Source: Gammaproteobacteria bacterium (lineage in GTDB: Bacteria > Pseudomonadota > Gammaproteobacteria > Steroidobacterales > Steroidobacteraceae). From it: a DNA stretch of 64,000 nt. How positions within the stretch are numbered: the stretch's first letter is position 1; each line of letters begins with the position of its first letter. Below the pieces are notes generated by a model, which was given only the letters and a program-made list of their open reading frames with translations, did no database searches and was not told where the DNA came from. Shown one piece after another: positions 20,392-35,697 of this stretch. The position numbers and the translations under genes are program-made. Location of the stretch: positions 62,001-126,000 of the forward strand of contig PLUE01000028.1 of the NCBI GenBank assembly GCA_003164785.1, in the 5' to 3' direction.

Positions 20392-22595
20392 GGCGGTGTC
20401 GCGCCGGCCTGCGGTTCGCCCGGCGGAGCCGCCCTGGGCGCGGACGGCGGCAGCGTGCCATCCATATTGGGCGTCCGCGGCGGAGGCACCGCCCCGTTCG
20501 GTGTCGCACCGCCCGGGTTGGTGATGTTCGGCGGCGGTGGCGGCGGCAGCACGGCGCCTTGAGGAATCTGCGGAATGACCGGCTGCTTCTCGCCAGGCAA
20601 CAAGGTGATGTGGCCCTTGCTCAGGTGCTTCTCTTCGACGCGCATTTCCTCGTACTTGCTCTCGCTGGTGCCTTCGGTGGCCGTCGCGTCGCGCAGGATC
20701 TTCGGTTTGATGAACACCATCAGGTTCTTCTTCTGGCGCGAACCGCTGCGTGACTTGAACAGGTTGCCGAGCAGCGGTATCGCGCCGAGCACGGGCACCC
20801 GGTCCTCGCTCTGCGTCACCGTATCGGACATCAAGCCGCCGAGCACGATGATGCCGCCGTCCTCGATCAGGACCGTGGTCTTGATCGAGCGCTTATTCGT
20901 GGAGATGTCGGCCGAATCAGTGAGTTTCGCACCGGGCGAGGAGTCTTCCTGCTCGATCTTCAGCTGCACGGAATTCCCTTCGTTGATGTGCGGCGTCACC
21001 TTCAGGATGGTGCCCACTTCCTCGCGCTGGATCGTCTCGAAGGGGCTGGTGGTCCCTGCGACGCTCTGGGTGCTGTTCGTGTACGAACCGGTGATCAAGG
21101 GGATCTCCTGGGTCACTTTGACCTCGGCTTCCTCGTTGTTCATGGTGATGAGCGACGGCGTCGAGATGATGTTACTCGAACCGTCGCTGCGCAAGGCCGA
21201 GATGATGGCCGCAAAGTTGGTGCCGGAGGAGCCGTACCGTCCCACGGCGACCGTGGCGCCGGTGCCGATGGCGGATGCCAGGGCCGAGGCTCCGGTGGTC
21301 GCGGTGGTTGTGGCGGCGGTGCTGGCGGTGCTGGCCACACCGCCCAGCGCCGCGGCCGCCAGATCGACGATGCCGGTGCCTGACGCGCCCGGGAAATTCG
21401 TGATGGCCGCGGGAACCGTGCTGCCCTGGCCGTAGAGAATCCACTGCACGCCCAGGTTCGAACTCTTGTTGACGTCCACCTCGACGATGATGGCCTCGAC
21501 CTGGACCTGCGCGCGGCGAATGTCGAGCTTGTCGATGACCGCCATGAGGGATTTCATGATCTTGGGGGGGGCCGTCATGATGAGCGCGTTGGTGGCCACG
21601 TCCGCCCAGATGGTGACGCTGGCGTCCACGTTGGCGCTGCCGGTCGCGCCGGCGGTGGCGCCGGCCTGGGGGCCGCCCTGGGCTTTGGCCGAGGCGGTGG
21701 CCTGGCCCTTCAGCTTGTCGGCGATCTTCTCGGCGTCGGCATAGCGCAGGTATCTGACCTGGGTGTCACCGCCAGTCATCATGGGCGTGTCGAGGTTGAC
21801 GATCAGCGCCTTGACCTTGAGCCGCGATGATTTCTCGCCGCTGATCAGCACGCTGTTGGTGCGTTCGTCGGCGACCACCTTGACCGCCGTTCCGGCACCT
21901 TCGGCCGCCGCTCCCTGGCTCAACTGATTGACCGTGCGCACCAGTTCAGTGGCGCTCGCATTGTGCAGGGGAATGACCTCGATGGGTTCGTCGCCGCTCT
22001 CGTCCATGCGGCTGACGATCTTCATGATGCGGCTGACGTTGCTGGCGCGATCCGAGATGATCAGCATGTTGCCGTTCGGATAGGCGGCGAGATGTCCCTG
22101 CTGCGGAATCAAGGGTCGCAGCAGCGGCACCAGTTGCGCCGCGCTGATGTTCTTCATGGTGATGATCTGGGTGACGATTTCGTCCGAGGTCGAACTCACG
22201 TCATTCGGCAAATCGATCGAGGGCAGCTGCCGGGCATCCGTGTTCGGGATGATCTTGATGACCTTCCCGGCCGGCACGGCCACATAGCCGTACACCTGCA
22301 GCACCGAAAGAAACGCCTCGTAGAAGGCCGCGGGCGACATCGGGGTCGCCGACAGCATGGTGACCTTTGCATTGACCCGCGGGTCGATGATGAAGTTCTT
22401 GCCGGTGACCTCGCTGACCGCCTGGATGATCTGGCTCAGGTCGGCGTCTTTATAGTTCGGGGTGATGGTCGGCCCATCCGGCGGACGGCGCGCCTGCGCC
22501 GCCACCTGGAAGGACATCGCCAGCAGCAGGATCGCAATACCGCCGACCGACGCCGTTCGGACGCGTGCAGATCGTTCAGTCGTCTTCGGCATCAT
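20388..22595 (-). CDS. gspD: Type II secretion secretin GspD
   Basis: Outer-membrane secretin of about 735 residues. A signal peptide (RTASVGGIAILLLAMSFQVAAQA) precedes the N0 domain (KDADLSQIIQAVSEVTGKNF), repeated N1-N3 domains, and the secretin core with VPVLGAIPLLGNLF and an IKPKILRD close. A Gly/Ala/Thr-rich insert and a Pro-rich tail of about 60 residues are present. Start uncertain: tandem ATGs at 22595/22592, or ATG 22619, which would overlap gspC by 11 nt and lengthen the signal n-region. Confidence 0.9.
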   Translation of the reverse strand: MMPKTTERSARVRTASVGGIAILLLAMSFQVAAQARRPPDGPTITPNYKDADLSQIIQAVSEVTGKNFIIDPRVNAKVTMLSATPMSPAAFYEAFLSVLQVYGYVAVPAGKVIKIIPNTDARQLPSIDLPNDVSSTSDEIVTQIITMKNISAAQLVPLLRPLIPQQGHLAAYPNGNMLIISDRASNVSRIMKIVSRMDESGDEPIEVIPLHNASATELVRTVNQLSQGAAAEGAGTAVKVVADERTNSVLISGEKSSRLKVKALIVNLDTPMMTGGDTQVRYLRYADAEKIADKLKGQATASAKAQGGPQAGATAGATGSANVDASVTIWADVATNALIMTAPPKIMKSLMAVIDKLDIRRAQVQVEAIIVEVDVNKSSNLGVQWILYGQGSTVPAAITNFPGASGTGIVDLAAAALGGVASTASTAATTTATTGASALASAIGTGATVAVGRYGSSGTNFAAIISALRSDGSSNIISTPSLITMNNEEAEVKVTQEIPLITGSYTNSTQSVAGTTSPFETIQREEVGTILKVTPHINEGNSVQLKIEQEDSSPGAKLTDSADISTNKRSIKTTVLIEDGGIIVLGGLMSDTVTQSEDRVPVLGAIPLLGNLFKSRSGSRQKKNLMVFIKPKILRDATATEGTSESKYEEMRVEEKHLSKGHITLLPGEKQPVIPQIPQGAVLPPPPPPNITNPGGATPNGAVPPPRTPNMDGTLPPSAPRAAPPGEPQAGATPP

Positions 22596-22608
22596 AGAGT
22601 TCCGGGCG

Positions 22609-23592
22609 CTACTGGTCATTTTGATTCTCGTTCGTGCTCGGCTGGCCATTTGGCGCCGCGGCAGGGGATACACCATTCGGAGACGCCGGCGATCCGCCGT
22701 CTCCCTCCAGGTCCTTGGTCGCCTGAGCGGCCACTTGCGCGATGTTGAGGGAAAGGTCCTGTTTCTGACCTCCACGCTCGATCGTCACCGTCACGTGATC
22801 CGAGGTTTGGATCGTGTTGAACGCTTCCTGGCTGTGCTGCGGATCGTCCAATAGGGTGCCGTTGATTGCCGTGACCAAATCGCCGGGTTTCAACCCCAGC
22901 TTGTTAAAAATAGCCCGATTGCGTCCCGGGTAGGCCCGAAATCCCCGCAGCTTGCCCGCCGTATTGTCGTAGGAGGCGACGGTGCGCATGACCTGGTCTA
23001 AAATGCCGGGGTCCTGCTGCACCATTCGGCGGATGTTGTCCACTGCCGCCACGGTACGCGGATCCCCGTGCTGGCCGGCCCGGCGCGTCACCGGCGGTTC
23101 TGGAGTGCCGGCCAGGATGCGCGGCAGCAGCAAGGTTTCCAGAATTCCGGCGCGATCCAAGATCACGTGGTCGAGGTATACCGAATGCAATGTGGCGCCG
23201 TTGACGTTCTCGCCCACGGCAAAGACCTTGGCAGGCCCACCGTCGCTGATGATGGCGATGCCGTGCTTCGGGTCCTGGCTTGCAATCGTGCCCGCCAGCA
23301 GCAAATTGGCGGCGCTCAAGGGTGCGTTGGCCGGATCCTGCACAGTCGGATCCGCCACCGCCACGCCGAACAGATGCGCCGAGACGACGTTCTGGATATC
23401 CACCCCGGCTCTTTGCTGGGGTGCGGAGGCCCGGACTGCCACGGGTTGCGGAGACTTGACGTGACCGCCGACCATCGATATGGCGACGCTCGCCAGCTGC
23501 GCGACGATGAGCGTTGCCAAGGCCAACGACACCAGGTGCGGGCCATTCTCCTGCAGGCGGGAGAGCCACTGATTTGTGCGCGAATCTAGCAT
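22609..23592 (-). CDS. gspC: Type II secretion protein GspC with PDZ domain
   Basis: 327-residue bitopic inner-membrane protein linking the secretin to the inner-membrane platform. One membrane helix (LVSLALATLIVAQLASVAIS, about 20-40), the homology-region domain with HLFGVAV ... LLLAGTIAS ... GVGENV-like turns (about 70-150), and a C-terminal PDZ domain (GFRAYPGRNRAIFNKLGLKP onward, ~215-290). It is the first gene of gspC-D-E-F; the pseudopilin genes gspG-K are not in this window. Confidence 0.88.
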   Translation of the reverse strand: MLDSRTNQWLSRLQENGPHLVSLALATLIVAQLASVAISMVGGHVKSPQPVAVRASAPQQRAGVDIQNVVSAHLFGVAVADPTVQDPANAPLSAANLLLAGTIASQDPKHGIAIISDGGPAKVFAVGENVNGATLHSVYLDHVILDRAGILETLLLPRILAGTPEPPVTRRAGQHGDPRTVAAVDNIRRMVQQDPGILDQVMRTVASYDNTAGKLRGFRAYPGRNRAIFNKLGLKPGDLVTAINGTLLDDPQHSQEAFNTIQTSDHVTVTIERGGQKQDLSLNIAQVAAQATKDLEGDGGSPASPNGVSPAAAPNGQPSTNENQNDQ

Positions 23593-23773
23593 AGACAGGG
23601 GGTGCGCGTTCCAGCTAAAGGTTTAAGCGGCGGCCATGCCGCGCGCCGGATTGCCGAGTAGGCTCATCATACGGAGCGGCGCTTGACGCCTCAAGCATTT
23701 GTTTTTGCTTGTGAAAATAATGTGACACCGTTTTGCGACATTGGCTTTTCTGTGCGGGTTTTGCTTACACGTC

Positions 23774-23802
23774 TTGTAAAGCGCAAGAACGCACCCTATA
23801 AA
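23774..23802 (+). promoter_or_regulatory. clpS-clpA promoter
   Basis: TTGTAA (23774-23779), 17-nt spacer, TATAAA (23797-23802). The expected transcription start (about 23808-23810) is only 3-5 nt before the clpS ATG at 23813, so no Shine-Dalgarno can be present in the leader. Confidence 0.65.
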
Positions 23803-23812
23803 CTAATCATTC

Positions 23813-24133
23813 ATGAGCGATATCGAACGTGGTCGGGATGGAACGGGGCTGGTTGTCGAGGAAGCGGCGCCAAAGCTCAAGCGCCCTCCTTTATATACCG
23901 TTCTCCTCATCAATGACGACTATACCCCCATGGAATTCGTCGTCGATATCCTGCAGCGCTTCTTTGCGATGGACCGCACCAAGGCAACTCGCGTTATGCT
24001 CGAGGTTCATACCAAGGGCAAAGGGGTGTGCGGGGTCTTTACTTATGAAATCGCAGAGACCAAGGTGGCTCAGGTGATCGCGTATGCGCGACAACATCAA
24101 CATCCGCTGATGGCAACGCTAGAAGAGGCTTAA
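23813..24133 (+). CDS. clpS: ATP-dependent Clp protease adaptor ClpS
   Basis: 106-residue N-end-rule adaptor that delivers substrates with bulky N-terminal residues to ClpAP. The core carries YTVLLINDDYTPMEFVVDIL, with the substrate-pocket DD, and VHTKGKGVCGVFTYEIAETK. The N-terminal ~25 residues form the flexible extension that enters ClpA. It is followed after 3 nt by clpA. Confidence 0.96.
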   Translation: MSDIERGRDGTGLVVEEAAPKLKRPPLYTVLLINDDYTPMEFVVDILQRFFAMDRTKATRVMLEVHTKGKGVCGVFTYEIAETKVAQVIAYARQHQHPLMATLEEA

Positions 24134-24136
24134 CCA

Positions 24137-26431
<2,295 letters not shown>

Positions 26432-26438
26432 AACGGAC

Positions 26439-26466
26439 GCTCGGGCCGGCGAAAGCCGGCCCGAGC
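26439..26466. repeat. Perfect GC-rich hairpin after clpA
   Basis: 12-bp perfect stem GCTCGGGCCGGC / GCCGGCCCGAGC closed by a GAAA tetraloop, just after the clpA stop. No U-tract follows on either strand, so it may protect the mRNA 3' end rather than terminate. Confidence 0.7.
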
Positions 26467-26477
26467 GGGCAACCAAG

Positions 26478-26516
26478 GTCCTCGTCGCAATACCGAGCGA
26501 CGGGGACTTTTTTTTT
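26478..26516 (+). terminator. Intrinsic terminator of clpS-clpA
   Basis: Stem GTCCTCGTCG / CGACGGGGAC with one T-G wobble, a 10-nt loop and a run of nine T (26508-26516). Classic rho-independent terminator downstream of clpA. Confidence 0.88.
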
Positions 26517-26563
26517 GGTGCGATGCGGATTCAGTGCGGCGCCCGTGCGGCCCGCCCGACGCT

Positions 26564-26782
26564 TTATCGACCGCGGTAAACGATGCGGCCCTTCGTCAGA
26601 TCGTAGGGGGTCATTTCAACGGTGACCTGGTCTCCCGTCAAAATTCGGATGTAATTCTTGCGCATCTTGCCCGAGATGTGCGCAGTCACGAGGTGACCGG
26701 TCTTGAGTTTGACGCGAAACGTCGTATTGGGCAGGGTCTCGACGACCTCGCCCTCGAATTGAATTGCCTCTTCTTTTGACAT
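26564..26782 (-). CDS. infA: Translation initiation factor IF-1
   Basis: 72-residue S1/OB-fold protein beginning [19 protein letters not shown] and ending [11 protein letters not shown], an almost invariant IF-1. It binds the ribosomal A site during initiation. The ATG at 26782 has an AAGGA site; the longer frame upstream adds unrelated residues. Convergent with clpA and downstream of aat, as in E. coli. Confidence 0.97.
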   Translation of the reverse strand: MSKEEAIQFEGEVVETLPNTTFRVKLKTGHLVTAHISGKMRKNYIRILTGDQVTVEMTPYDLTKGRIVYRGR

Positions 26783-26883
26783 GCGTCCTTGTGGTGCGTA
26801 GGGATGGATAAGCCGGGCGCATTGTGCATAAAGCACCCTGTTAAAGCAATTTTACCGGCAAACATCCCGCAGGACACGCGAAC

Positions 26884-27575
26884 TTAAGGGCTTGCCCAGT
26901 TGACGCTGGGCTCCCGCCGGGCGTGGCGGCGAAGCAGTCCGAGGAATTCGTTGCGCGATACCTCGCGCGCTCCGAGGCTCGCCAGATGAGTGCTGGCCAC
27001 CTGGCAATCGATCACCTGGATCGCGCGGTTGCGGCACTCGTCGACCAATCGAGCCATTGCAACCTTGGAAGCGTCGCTTTGGCGGCTGAACATTGATTCG
27101 CCAAAGAAAATTCCGCCCAGGTGGATGCCATAGAGGCCGCCCACGAGTTCATCGCCGAGGTAAGTCTCGATGGAGTGGCCGAACCCGAGGGCGAACATCA
27201 GTTCATAGGCGCCGATCATCTCGGCATTCAACCAGGTCTCGGGTCCGGAGCGCCGGGGCGCCCCGCATTCGCGGATCGTCGTGGCGAAGGCGTGATCGAC
27301 CCGGGTGGTGTAGCGTCCGCTGCGCAAGGTCTTACGAAGGCTCCGGGAGACATTGAATTCATTGGGAAACAGCACCATGCGCGGGTCGGGCGACCACCAT
27401 AAAATGGGCTGCTGTGCGGAATACCACGGAAACACGCCGCGCTCATAGGCGGCGAGCAAGCGTATCGGGTTCAGATCGCCGCCGGCTGCCAGCAGGCCGG
27501 GCGGGTCGCGCAGCGCTTGGTCGACGGGCGGAAACCAGTCGGGCTCCACGTGCTCGCCGAGCCAGACCAGCCGGC

Positions 27576-27579
<4 letters not shown>
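26884..27579 (-). CDS. aat: Leucyl/phenylalanyl-tRNA-protein transferase, probable CTG start
   Basis: Attaches Leu or Phe to N-terminal Arg/Lys of proteins, creating N-degrons read by ClpS, so it is functionally linked to the nearby clpS-clpA. Family motifs: GLLAAGGDLNPIRLLAAYERGVFPWYS, WWSPDPRMVLFP, GFGHSIETY, FGESMFSR and DCQVASTHLASLGA. No ATG/GTG/TTG gives a normal N-terminus; a CTG at 27579 overlaps the preceding stop as CTGA and has GAGGAG 8 nt upstream, giving 231 residues (E. coli Aat 234). The alternative GTG at 27549 gives 221. Confidence 0.9.
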
Positions 27580-29746
<2,167 letters not shown>

Positions 29747-29849
29747 CTAGAATAGTCGCTGCGGCGAGTGTCGTCGCTTGACCCTCATGGTATGTGTGGG
29801 CGCCCGCCAGTTCAAACAAGGTCGCCGCACCAACAATCCCCGAGGGCCG

Positions 29850-29877
29850 TTGCGCGGCCATGGTCCTGGATTATATT
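29850..29877 (+). promoter_or_regulatory. Candidate ftsK promoter
   Basis: TTGCGC (29850-29855), 16-nt spacer and TATATT (29872-29877) in the trxB/ftsK intergenic region; a second -10-like TAGAAT is at 29879-29884. AT-rich sequence follows up to the TTG start of ftsK. Confidence 0.4.
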
Positions 29878-29925
29878 GTAGAATATTCAGTGAGTTAAGA
29901 GGATAAATTAATTAAGGGTCTAGAA

Positions 29926-32280
29926 TTGACTGAAGCAACCGCAATCAAGAAATCGAAGTCGTCGCTCGACCCCGGCGGAAAAGTCTCCGCAGCGGTGGTG
30001 CGGGCATTGCGCGAGGGCACCTTGTTGGTGTTCGGCGCGGTGGCGTTCGTGCTGTTGTTGGCTCTCCTGTCGTTCCACACCCAGGATCGGGGGCCATTCG
30101 ACACAGGAGCCGATGGCGCGGCGGTGGCGAATTGGATCGGCCCGGTAGGCGCTTGGGTGGCCAATCTCTTCGTCAACCTATTCGGCCGGCCGGCTTACTT
30201 GTTTCCTTTCATGCTCGCGTACTGCGGATGGCTGATCCATAAAGAAAAATTCATGCCCGATCCGCGAATGCGCGTCAACACCGCGTTGCGGGCCGTGGGT
30301 TTCATTTTGACGTTATCGACCAGTTGCGGCCTCGCGACCCTCAATTGGCCGCCTTACGGCGTGCAGAAGGGCGCTCTGACGGCCGGGGGCTTGCTCGGCG
30401 ACTTCGTGGGCGGTGGCGGTAGTCTTGCGTTGCACTGGATCGGCGCCACGCTGCTGCTCTTGGGCCTGTGGTTCGCCGGCGTCGCCCTGTTTCTCAGCGT
30501 CTCCTGGTTCAACGTCATGGACAAGCTGGGCGCCTGGGTTCTCGAGGGCATCGATTGGACCATCAGCTACTTCGAGCAGCGGCGCGAACTCGCCTCGGGG
30601 CAGCAGCGCAAGCAGGTGCGGCAGGTGGTGGTGCGCGAGGAGCAGAAAAAAGTCGCCGCGCGGCCGCCGCCGCGGATCGAGGCGCCGCCGCCCGTGATCG
30701 AGAAAAGCGAGCGCATCGAACGCGAGCGTCAGGTGCCTTTGTTCGAGGCCTCCCACTCGAGCGAGTTGCCGGCTCTGTCGCTGCTGGATGAGCCGCGTCC
30801 GCGGGAACAGTCCTATTCGGACGAGGCGCTCGAGGCGATGTCGCGCCTGGTGGAAATCAAGCTGCGCGACTTCGGAGTGGAAGCGGAAGTCGTCGCCGTG
30901 CTCCCGGGTCCGGTCATCACCCGCTTCGAGCTGCGTCCGGCGGCCGGGGTCAAGGTCAGCCAGATCAGCAACTTGTCGAAGGATCTGGCGCGCGCCCTGT
31001 CGACCATCAGCGTGCGCATCGTGGAGATCATTCCGGGCAAGTCCGTGATCGGCATGGAAATCCCGAACGAGAAACGCGAAATCGTCACACTGGGCGAAAT
31101 CATCAAGTCCAAGCCCTACGACGACGTGGCCTCGCCGTTGGCGTTGGCTCTCGGCAAGGATATCGGCGGCATCCCGGTGGTGGCCGACCTCGCCCGCATG
31201 CCGCATCTGTTGATCGCCGGCACCACGGGCTCGGGCAAGTCGGTGGGCATCAACGCGATGGTGCTGAGCCTGCTCTACAAGGCCTCGCCCGAACACGTGC
31301 GAATGATCATGATCGATCCGAAGATGTTGGAACTGTCGGTGTACGAAGGGATCCCGCACCTCTTGTCGCCCGTGGTCACGGACATGAAGCAGGCCGCCAA
31401 CGCGCTGCGCTGGTGCGTCGCCGAGATGGAGCGGCGCTATCAACTCATGTCCATGCTGGGCGTGCGCAATATCGGTGGGTTCAATCGCAAGGTGAAGGAC
31501 GCCGCCGATGCCGGCACTCCCATCAAAGACCCGATCCGCATGGCCAAGATCATGCAGGGCGTACCGGGTGTCGTGGCGGAAGACGTGCCGTTCCTGACCA
31601 CCATCCCGTTCATCGTGGTCGTGATCGACGAACTCGCCGATCTCATGATGATCGTCGGCAAGAAGGTCGAGGAATTGATCGCCCGCCTGGCTCAGAAAGC
31701 CCGCGCCGCCGGCATTCACCTGATCCTGGCGACGCAGCGGCCGTCGGTGGACGTCATCACGGGTCTCATCAAGGCGAACATCCCGACGCGCATCGCGTTC
31801 CAGGTGTCCGCGAAGGTCGACTCGCGCACGATTCTCGACCAGAGCGGCGCCGAGTCGCTCCTGGGACACGGCGACATGTTGTATCTGCCGCCAGGCACGT
31901 CCATCCCGACGCGCGTGCATGGCGCCTTCGTATCCGATCAGGAAGTGCATCGCGTCGTGGCGGCGCTCAAGGCGGCTTCGCCGCCCGTCTACATCGACGA
32001 GATCCTGGAAGGTCCGCGCAATGCCATTCCGGGCTTTCCGGACGACGAGGACGGCGAGGGCAGCACGGCCGATGCCGAGGCGGACCCGCTCTACGACGAG
32101 GCGGTGCGCATCGTGACCGAGACCCGCAAGGCATCGATCTCGGGTGTGCAGCGGCGCCTGAAGATCGGTTACAACCGCGCGGCGCGTCTGGTCGAGGCCA
32201 TGGAGGCCGCCGGCTTGGTGGGTCCTTTGCAATCCAATGGCGCCCGCGAAATCTTTGGCGCACCGCCGCCCCAGGAGTAA
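29926..32280 (+). CDS. ftsK: DNA translocase FtsK (short-linker form)
   Basis: 784-residue septal DNA pump that coordinates chromosome dimer resolution and division. Four hydrophobic helices in the first ~210 residues, a short basic linker (~225-280), the alpha/beta translocase with Walker A GTTGSGKS near 431-438 and Walker [11 protein letters not shown], and the C-terminal winged-helix gamma domain ([20 protein letters not shown] ... [14 protein letters not shown]). The linker is much shorter than in E. coli FtsK. Starts at TTG 29926 with AAGGG upstream. Confidence 0.95.
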   Translation: MTEATAIKKSKSSLDPGGKVSAAVVRALREGTLLVFGAVAFVLLLALLSFHTQDRGPFDTGADGAAVANWIGPVGAWVANLFVNLFGRPAYLFPFMLAYCGWLIHKEKFMPDPRMRVNTALRAVGFILTLSTSCGLATLNWPPYGVQKGALTAGGLLGDFVGGGGSLALHWIGATLLLLGLWFAGVALFLSVSWFNVMDKLGAWVLEGIDWTISYFEQRRELASGQQRKQVRQVVVREEQKKVAARPPPRIEAPPPVIEKSERIERERQVPLFEASHSSELPALSLLDEPRPREQSYSDEALEAMSRLVEIKLRDFGVEAEVVAVLPGPVITRFELRPAAGVKVSQISNLSKDLARALSTISVRIVEIIPGKSVIGMEIPNEKREIVTLGEIIKSKPYDDVASPLALALGKDIGGIPVVADLARMPHLLIAGTTGSGKSVGINAMVLSLLYKASPEHVRMIMIDPKMLELSVYEGIPHLLSPVVTDMKQAANALRWCVAEMERRYQLMSMLGVRNIGGFNRKVKDAADAGTPIKDPIRMAKIMQGVPGVVAEDVPFLTTIPFIVVVIDELADLMMIVGKKVEELIARLAQKARAAGIHLILATQRPSVDVITGLIKANIPTRIAFQVSAKVDSRTILDQSGAESLLGHGDMLYLPPGTSIPTRVHGAFVSDQEVHRVVAALKAASPPVYIDEILEGPRNAIPGFPDDEDGEGSTADAEADPLYDEAVRIVTETRKASISGVQRRLKIGYNRAARLVEAMEAAGLVGPLQSNGAREIFGAPPPQE

Positions 32281-32285
32281 ATGCT

Positions 32286-32918
32286 TTGTTGAACCCATCT
32301 CTGAAGACGGCGGCGCTCGTCGTCCTCGGTTTGTTTGCCGGATTCGCGCACGCCACGGCCGCCGACGAGGTCGAAAAGAATTTGGCCGGCCTGGCGTCCT
32401 GGTCCGCCGACTTCACGCAGACCATCGACGATGGCCACGGCAAGGTGGTGCGCAGCGCGGCCGGCAAGCTGTATCTGCAACGGCCGGGGAAGTTTCGCTG
32501 GGACTACATCGAGCCGTCGGAGCAGCTCGTCCTGGCCGACGGCAAACAAATCTGGTTCTATGACAAGGATCTTGCCCAAGCCAATGTCCGAGACATGGAC
32601 AGCACGCTGGCCAATACGCCGGCGAGTTTGTTGTCGGGCGGCGGATCGGTCAGCACCCAGTTCGACATCAAGGCGTTGCCCGCGAAGGGCGGTTTGGAAT
32701 GGTTTCAGCTGATCCCGAAGCGGGCGAACACCGACTTCCAGCTGGTTCGCATCGGCTTCGACCACGGCGAATTGGCGTCGATGTTTCTCGCCGATAAATT
32801 GAATCAAGTGACTCAGCTCACCTTCACTCATCCGTCGCGCAATGCGACGTTTGCTCCCGGCTTGTTTTCGTTCACGCCCCCGCCGGGTGTCGACGTGATC
32901 GGGCGCGACGCGAAGTGA
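32286..32918 (+). CDS. lolA: Outer-membrane lipoprotein carrier LolA
   Basis: Periplasmic chaperone carrying lipoproteins from LolCDE to LolB. A signal peptide (about LKTAALVVLGLFAGFAHATA) precedes LASWSADFTQTI, the GKLYLQRPGKFRWDYIEP segment and ADGKQIWFYDKDL, all typical. The ATG directly after ftsK (32281) is out of frame; the start is TTG at 32286, with AGGAG 8 nt upstream overlapping the ftsK stop. 210 residues. It overlaps rarA by 4 nt (GTGA). Confidence 0.92.
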   Translation: MLNPSLKTAALVVLGLFAGFAHATAADEVEKNLAGLASWSADFTQTIDDGHGKVVRSAAGKLYLQRPGKFRWDYIEPSEQLVLADGKQIWFYDKDLAQANVRDMDSTLANTPASLLSGGGSVSTQFDIKALPAKGGLEWFQLIPKRANTDFQLVRIGFDHGELASMFLADKLNQVTQLTFTHPSRNATFAPGLFSFTPPPGVDVIGRDAK

Positions 32919-34240
32919 GCGGGGGCGGCGACGGTACGTATCGCCCGTTGGCGGATCGATTGCGGCCCCAATCGCTGGACGAGTATGTCGGGCAGCCGCA
33001 CCTGTTGGGGCCCGGTGCACCGCTGCGCAGGGCGCTGGAATCGGGTCGGCCGCATTCGATGATACTGTGGGGGCCGCCCGGCACGGGCAAGACCACGCTG
33101 GCGCGCTTGGTGGCGCGCGGCGCGCGGGCCGAATTCATCGCACTGTCTGCGGTGCTTGCCGGCATCAAGGATATTCGAGCCGTGGTCGAGCAAGCCCGGG
33201 CGCTGCGCGGCACCCGTGATACCGTCCTGTTCCTCGACGAGGTCCACCGGTTCAACAAATCGCAGCAGGACACCTTTCTACCCTACGTCGAGGATGGCAC
33301 GCTCATTTTCGTGGGCGCCACGACCGAGAATCCATCCTTCGAGGTGAACAACGCGCTGCTATCGCGCGCACGGGTGTACGTGCTCAAGTCGCTGACCGCG
33401 GACGACCTGGAAAAACTGCTCGATCGCGCCTTGGCGGATGAAGAGCGCGGCCTCGGCAGATTGAAGCTGCGGATCGATGCGGGCGCGCGTGAATTGCTGC
33501 TCGCGGCCGCCGATGGCGATGCGCGCCGCATGCTCAACTTGCTCGAGACCGCGGCGGACTTGAGCGTGCCGGACGGCGAGGGCGGCCAGCGCCTCGACGT
33601 CGACACCGCGCGGGCGGTGATCGGCAGCACGTATGTGCGTTTCGACAAGGGCGGCGAGAACTTCTACGACCAGATCTCGGCCCTGCACAAATCGGTGCGC
33701 GGCAGTGACCCCGACGCGTCCCTGTATTGGCTGTGCCGCATGCTGGCGGGCGGCTGCGATCCGTTGTACATCGCTCGACGCGCACTGCGCATGGCCAGCG
33801 AGGACATCGGTAATGCCGATCCGCGGGCATTGACCATGGCGCTCGAGGCGTGCGCCGTCTACGAACGGCTGGGCAGTCCCGAGGGCGAACTCGCTATCGC
33901 CCAGGCCATCGTGTTCATGGCGTGCGCGGCGAAGAGCAATGCCGTGTATACGGCGTACAACGCCGCGACGGCCGATGCGACCAGCCTGGGGTCGCTCGAG
34001 GTGCCGCTCCATTTGAGGAATGCGCCCACGCGCCTGATGAAGGAAATCGGCTACGGCAAGGGGTATCGCTACGCCCACGACGAGCCCGGCGGCTACGCGG
34101 CCGGCGAGCGCTACTTTCCGGACGACATGCCCGACCGCCGCTATTACGTGCCGGCGCCGCGGGGGCTCGAGATCAAGATCGGCGAGGCGCTGGAGGCGCG
34201 CCGGGCCCGGGACCGGTCGGCGCGATCGAGCGGGTCGTGA
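32915..34240 (+). CDS. rarA: Replication-associated recombination protein A (RarA/MgsA)
   Basis: 441-residue AAA+ ATPase of the RarA/WRNIP1 family acting at stalled forks. N-terminal PLADRLRPQSLDEYVGQPHL, Walker A GPPGTGKT near residue 53, Walker B LFLDEVHRFNKSQQD, sensor GATTENPSFEVN and the C-terminal tetramerisation part with YGKGYRYAHDEPGGYAAGE. GTG start overlapping lolA. Standard place between lolA and serS. Confidence 0.95.
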   Translation: MSGGGDGTYRPLADRLRPQSLDEYVGQPHLLGPGAPLRRALESGRPHSMILWGPPGTGKTTLARLVARGARAEFIALSAVLAGIKDIRAVVEQARALRGTRDTVLFLDEVHRFNKSQQDTFLPYVEDGTLIFVGATTENPSFEVNNALLSRARVYVLKSLTADDLEKLLDRALADEERGLGRLKLRIDAGARELLLAAADGDARRMLNLLETAADLSVPDGEGGQRLDVDTARAVIGSTYVRFDKGGENFYDQISALHKSVRGSDPDASLYWLCRMLAGGCDPLYIARRALRMASEDIGNADPRALTMALEACAVYERLGSPEGELAIAQAIVFMACAAKSNAVYTAYNAATADATSLGSLEVPLHLRNAPTRLMKEIGYGKGYRYAHDEPGGYAAGERYFPDDMPDRRYYVPAPRGLEIKIGEALEARRARDRSARSSGS

Positions 34241-34266
34241 TCCGGCGGCCGGTTGGCCTACAATAG

Positions 34267-35568
<1,302 letters not shown>

Positions 35569-35650
35569 CTCGGGGATTTGGGAGGTCGCCGCGAGGAGGG
35601 CGGCCGACCCGGACTGCGCGAAAAGGCCCGTGAGGACGGCCCGTTCGCGA

Positions 35651-35678
35651 GAGGACCGGGTCGGACGACCCGGTCCTC
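35651..35678. repeat. GC-rich inverted repeat between serS and the BI-1 gene
   Basis: A 12-bp perfect stem GAGGACCGGGTC / GACCCGGTCCTC around a GGAC loop in the convergent gap. Only TTT follows, so it is a weak terminator or an mRNA 3'-end structure. Confidence 0.6.
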
Positions 35679-35697
35679 CGACCTTTAACGGTTTCGC

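Noticed and set aside
30313-32298. 661-codon minus-strand frame opposite ftsK
   Set aside because: His/Asp/Arg-rich composition typical of the antisense of GC-rich genes; ftsK is unambiguous.
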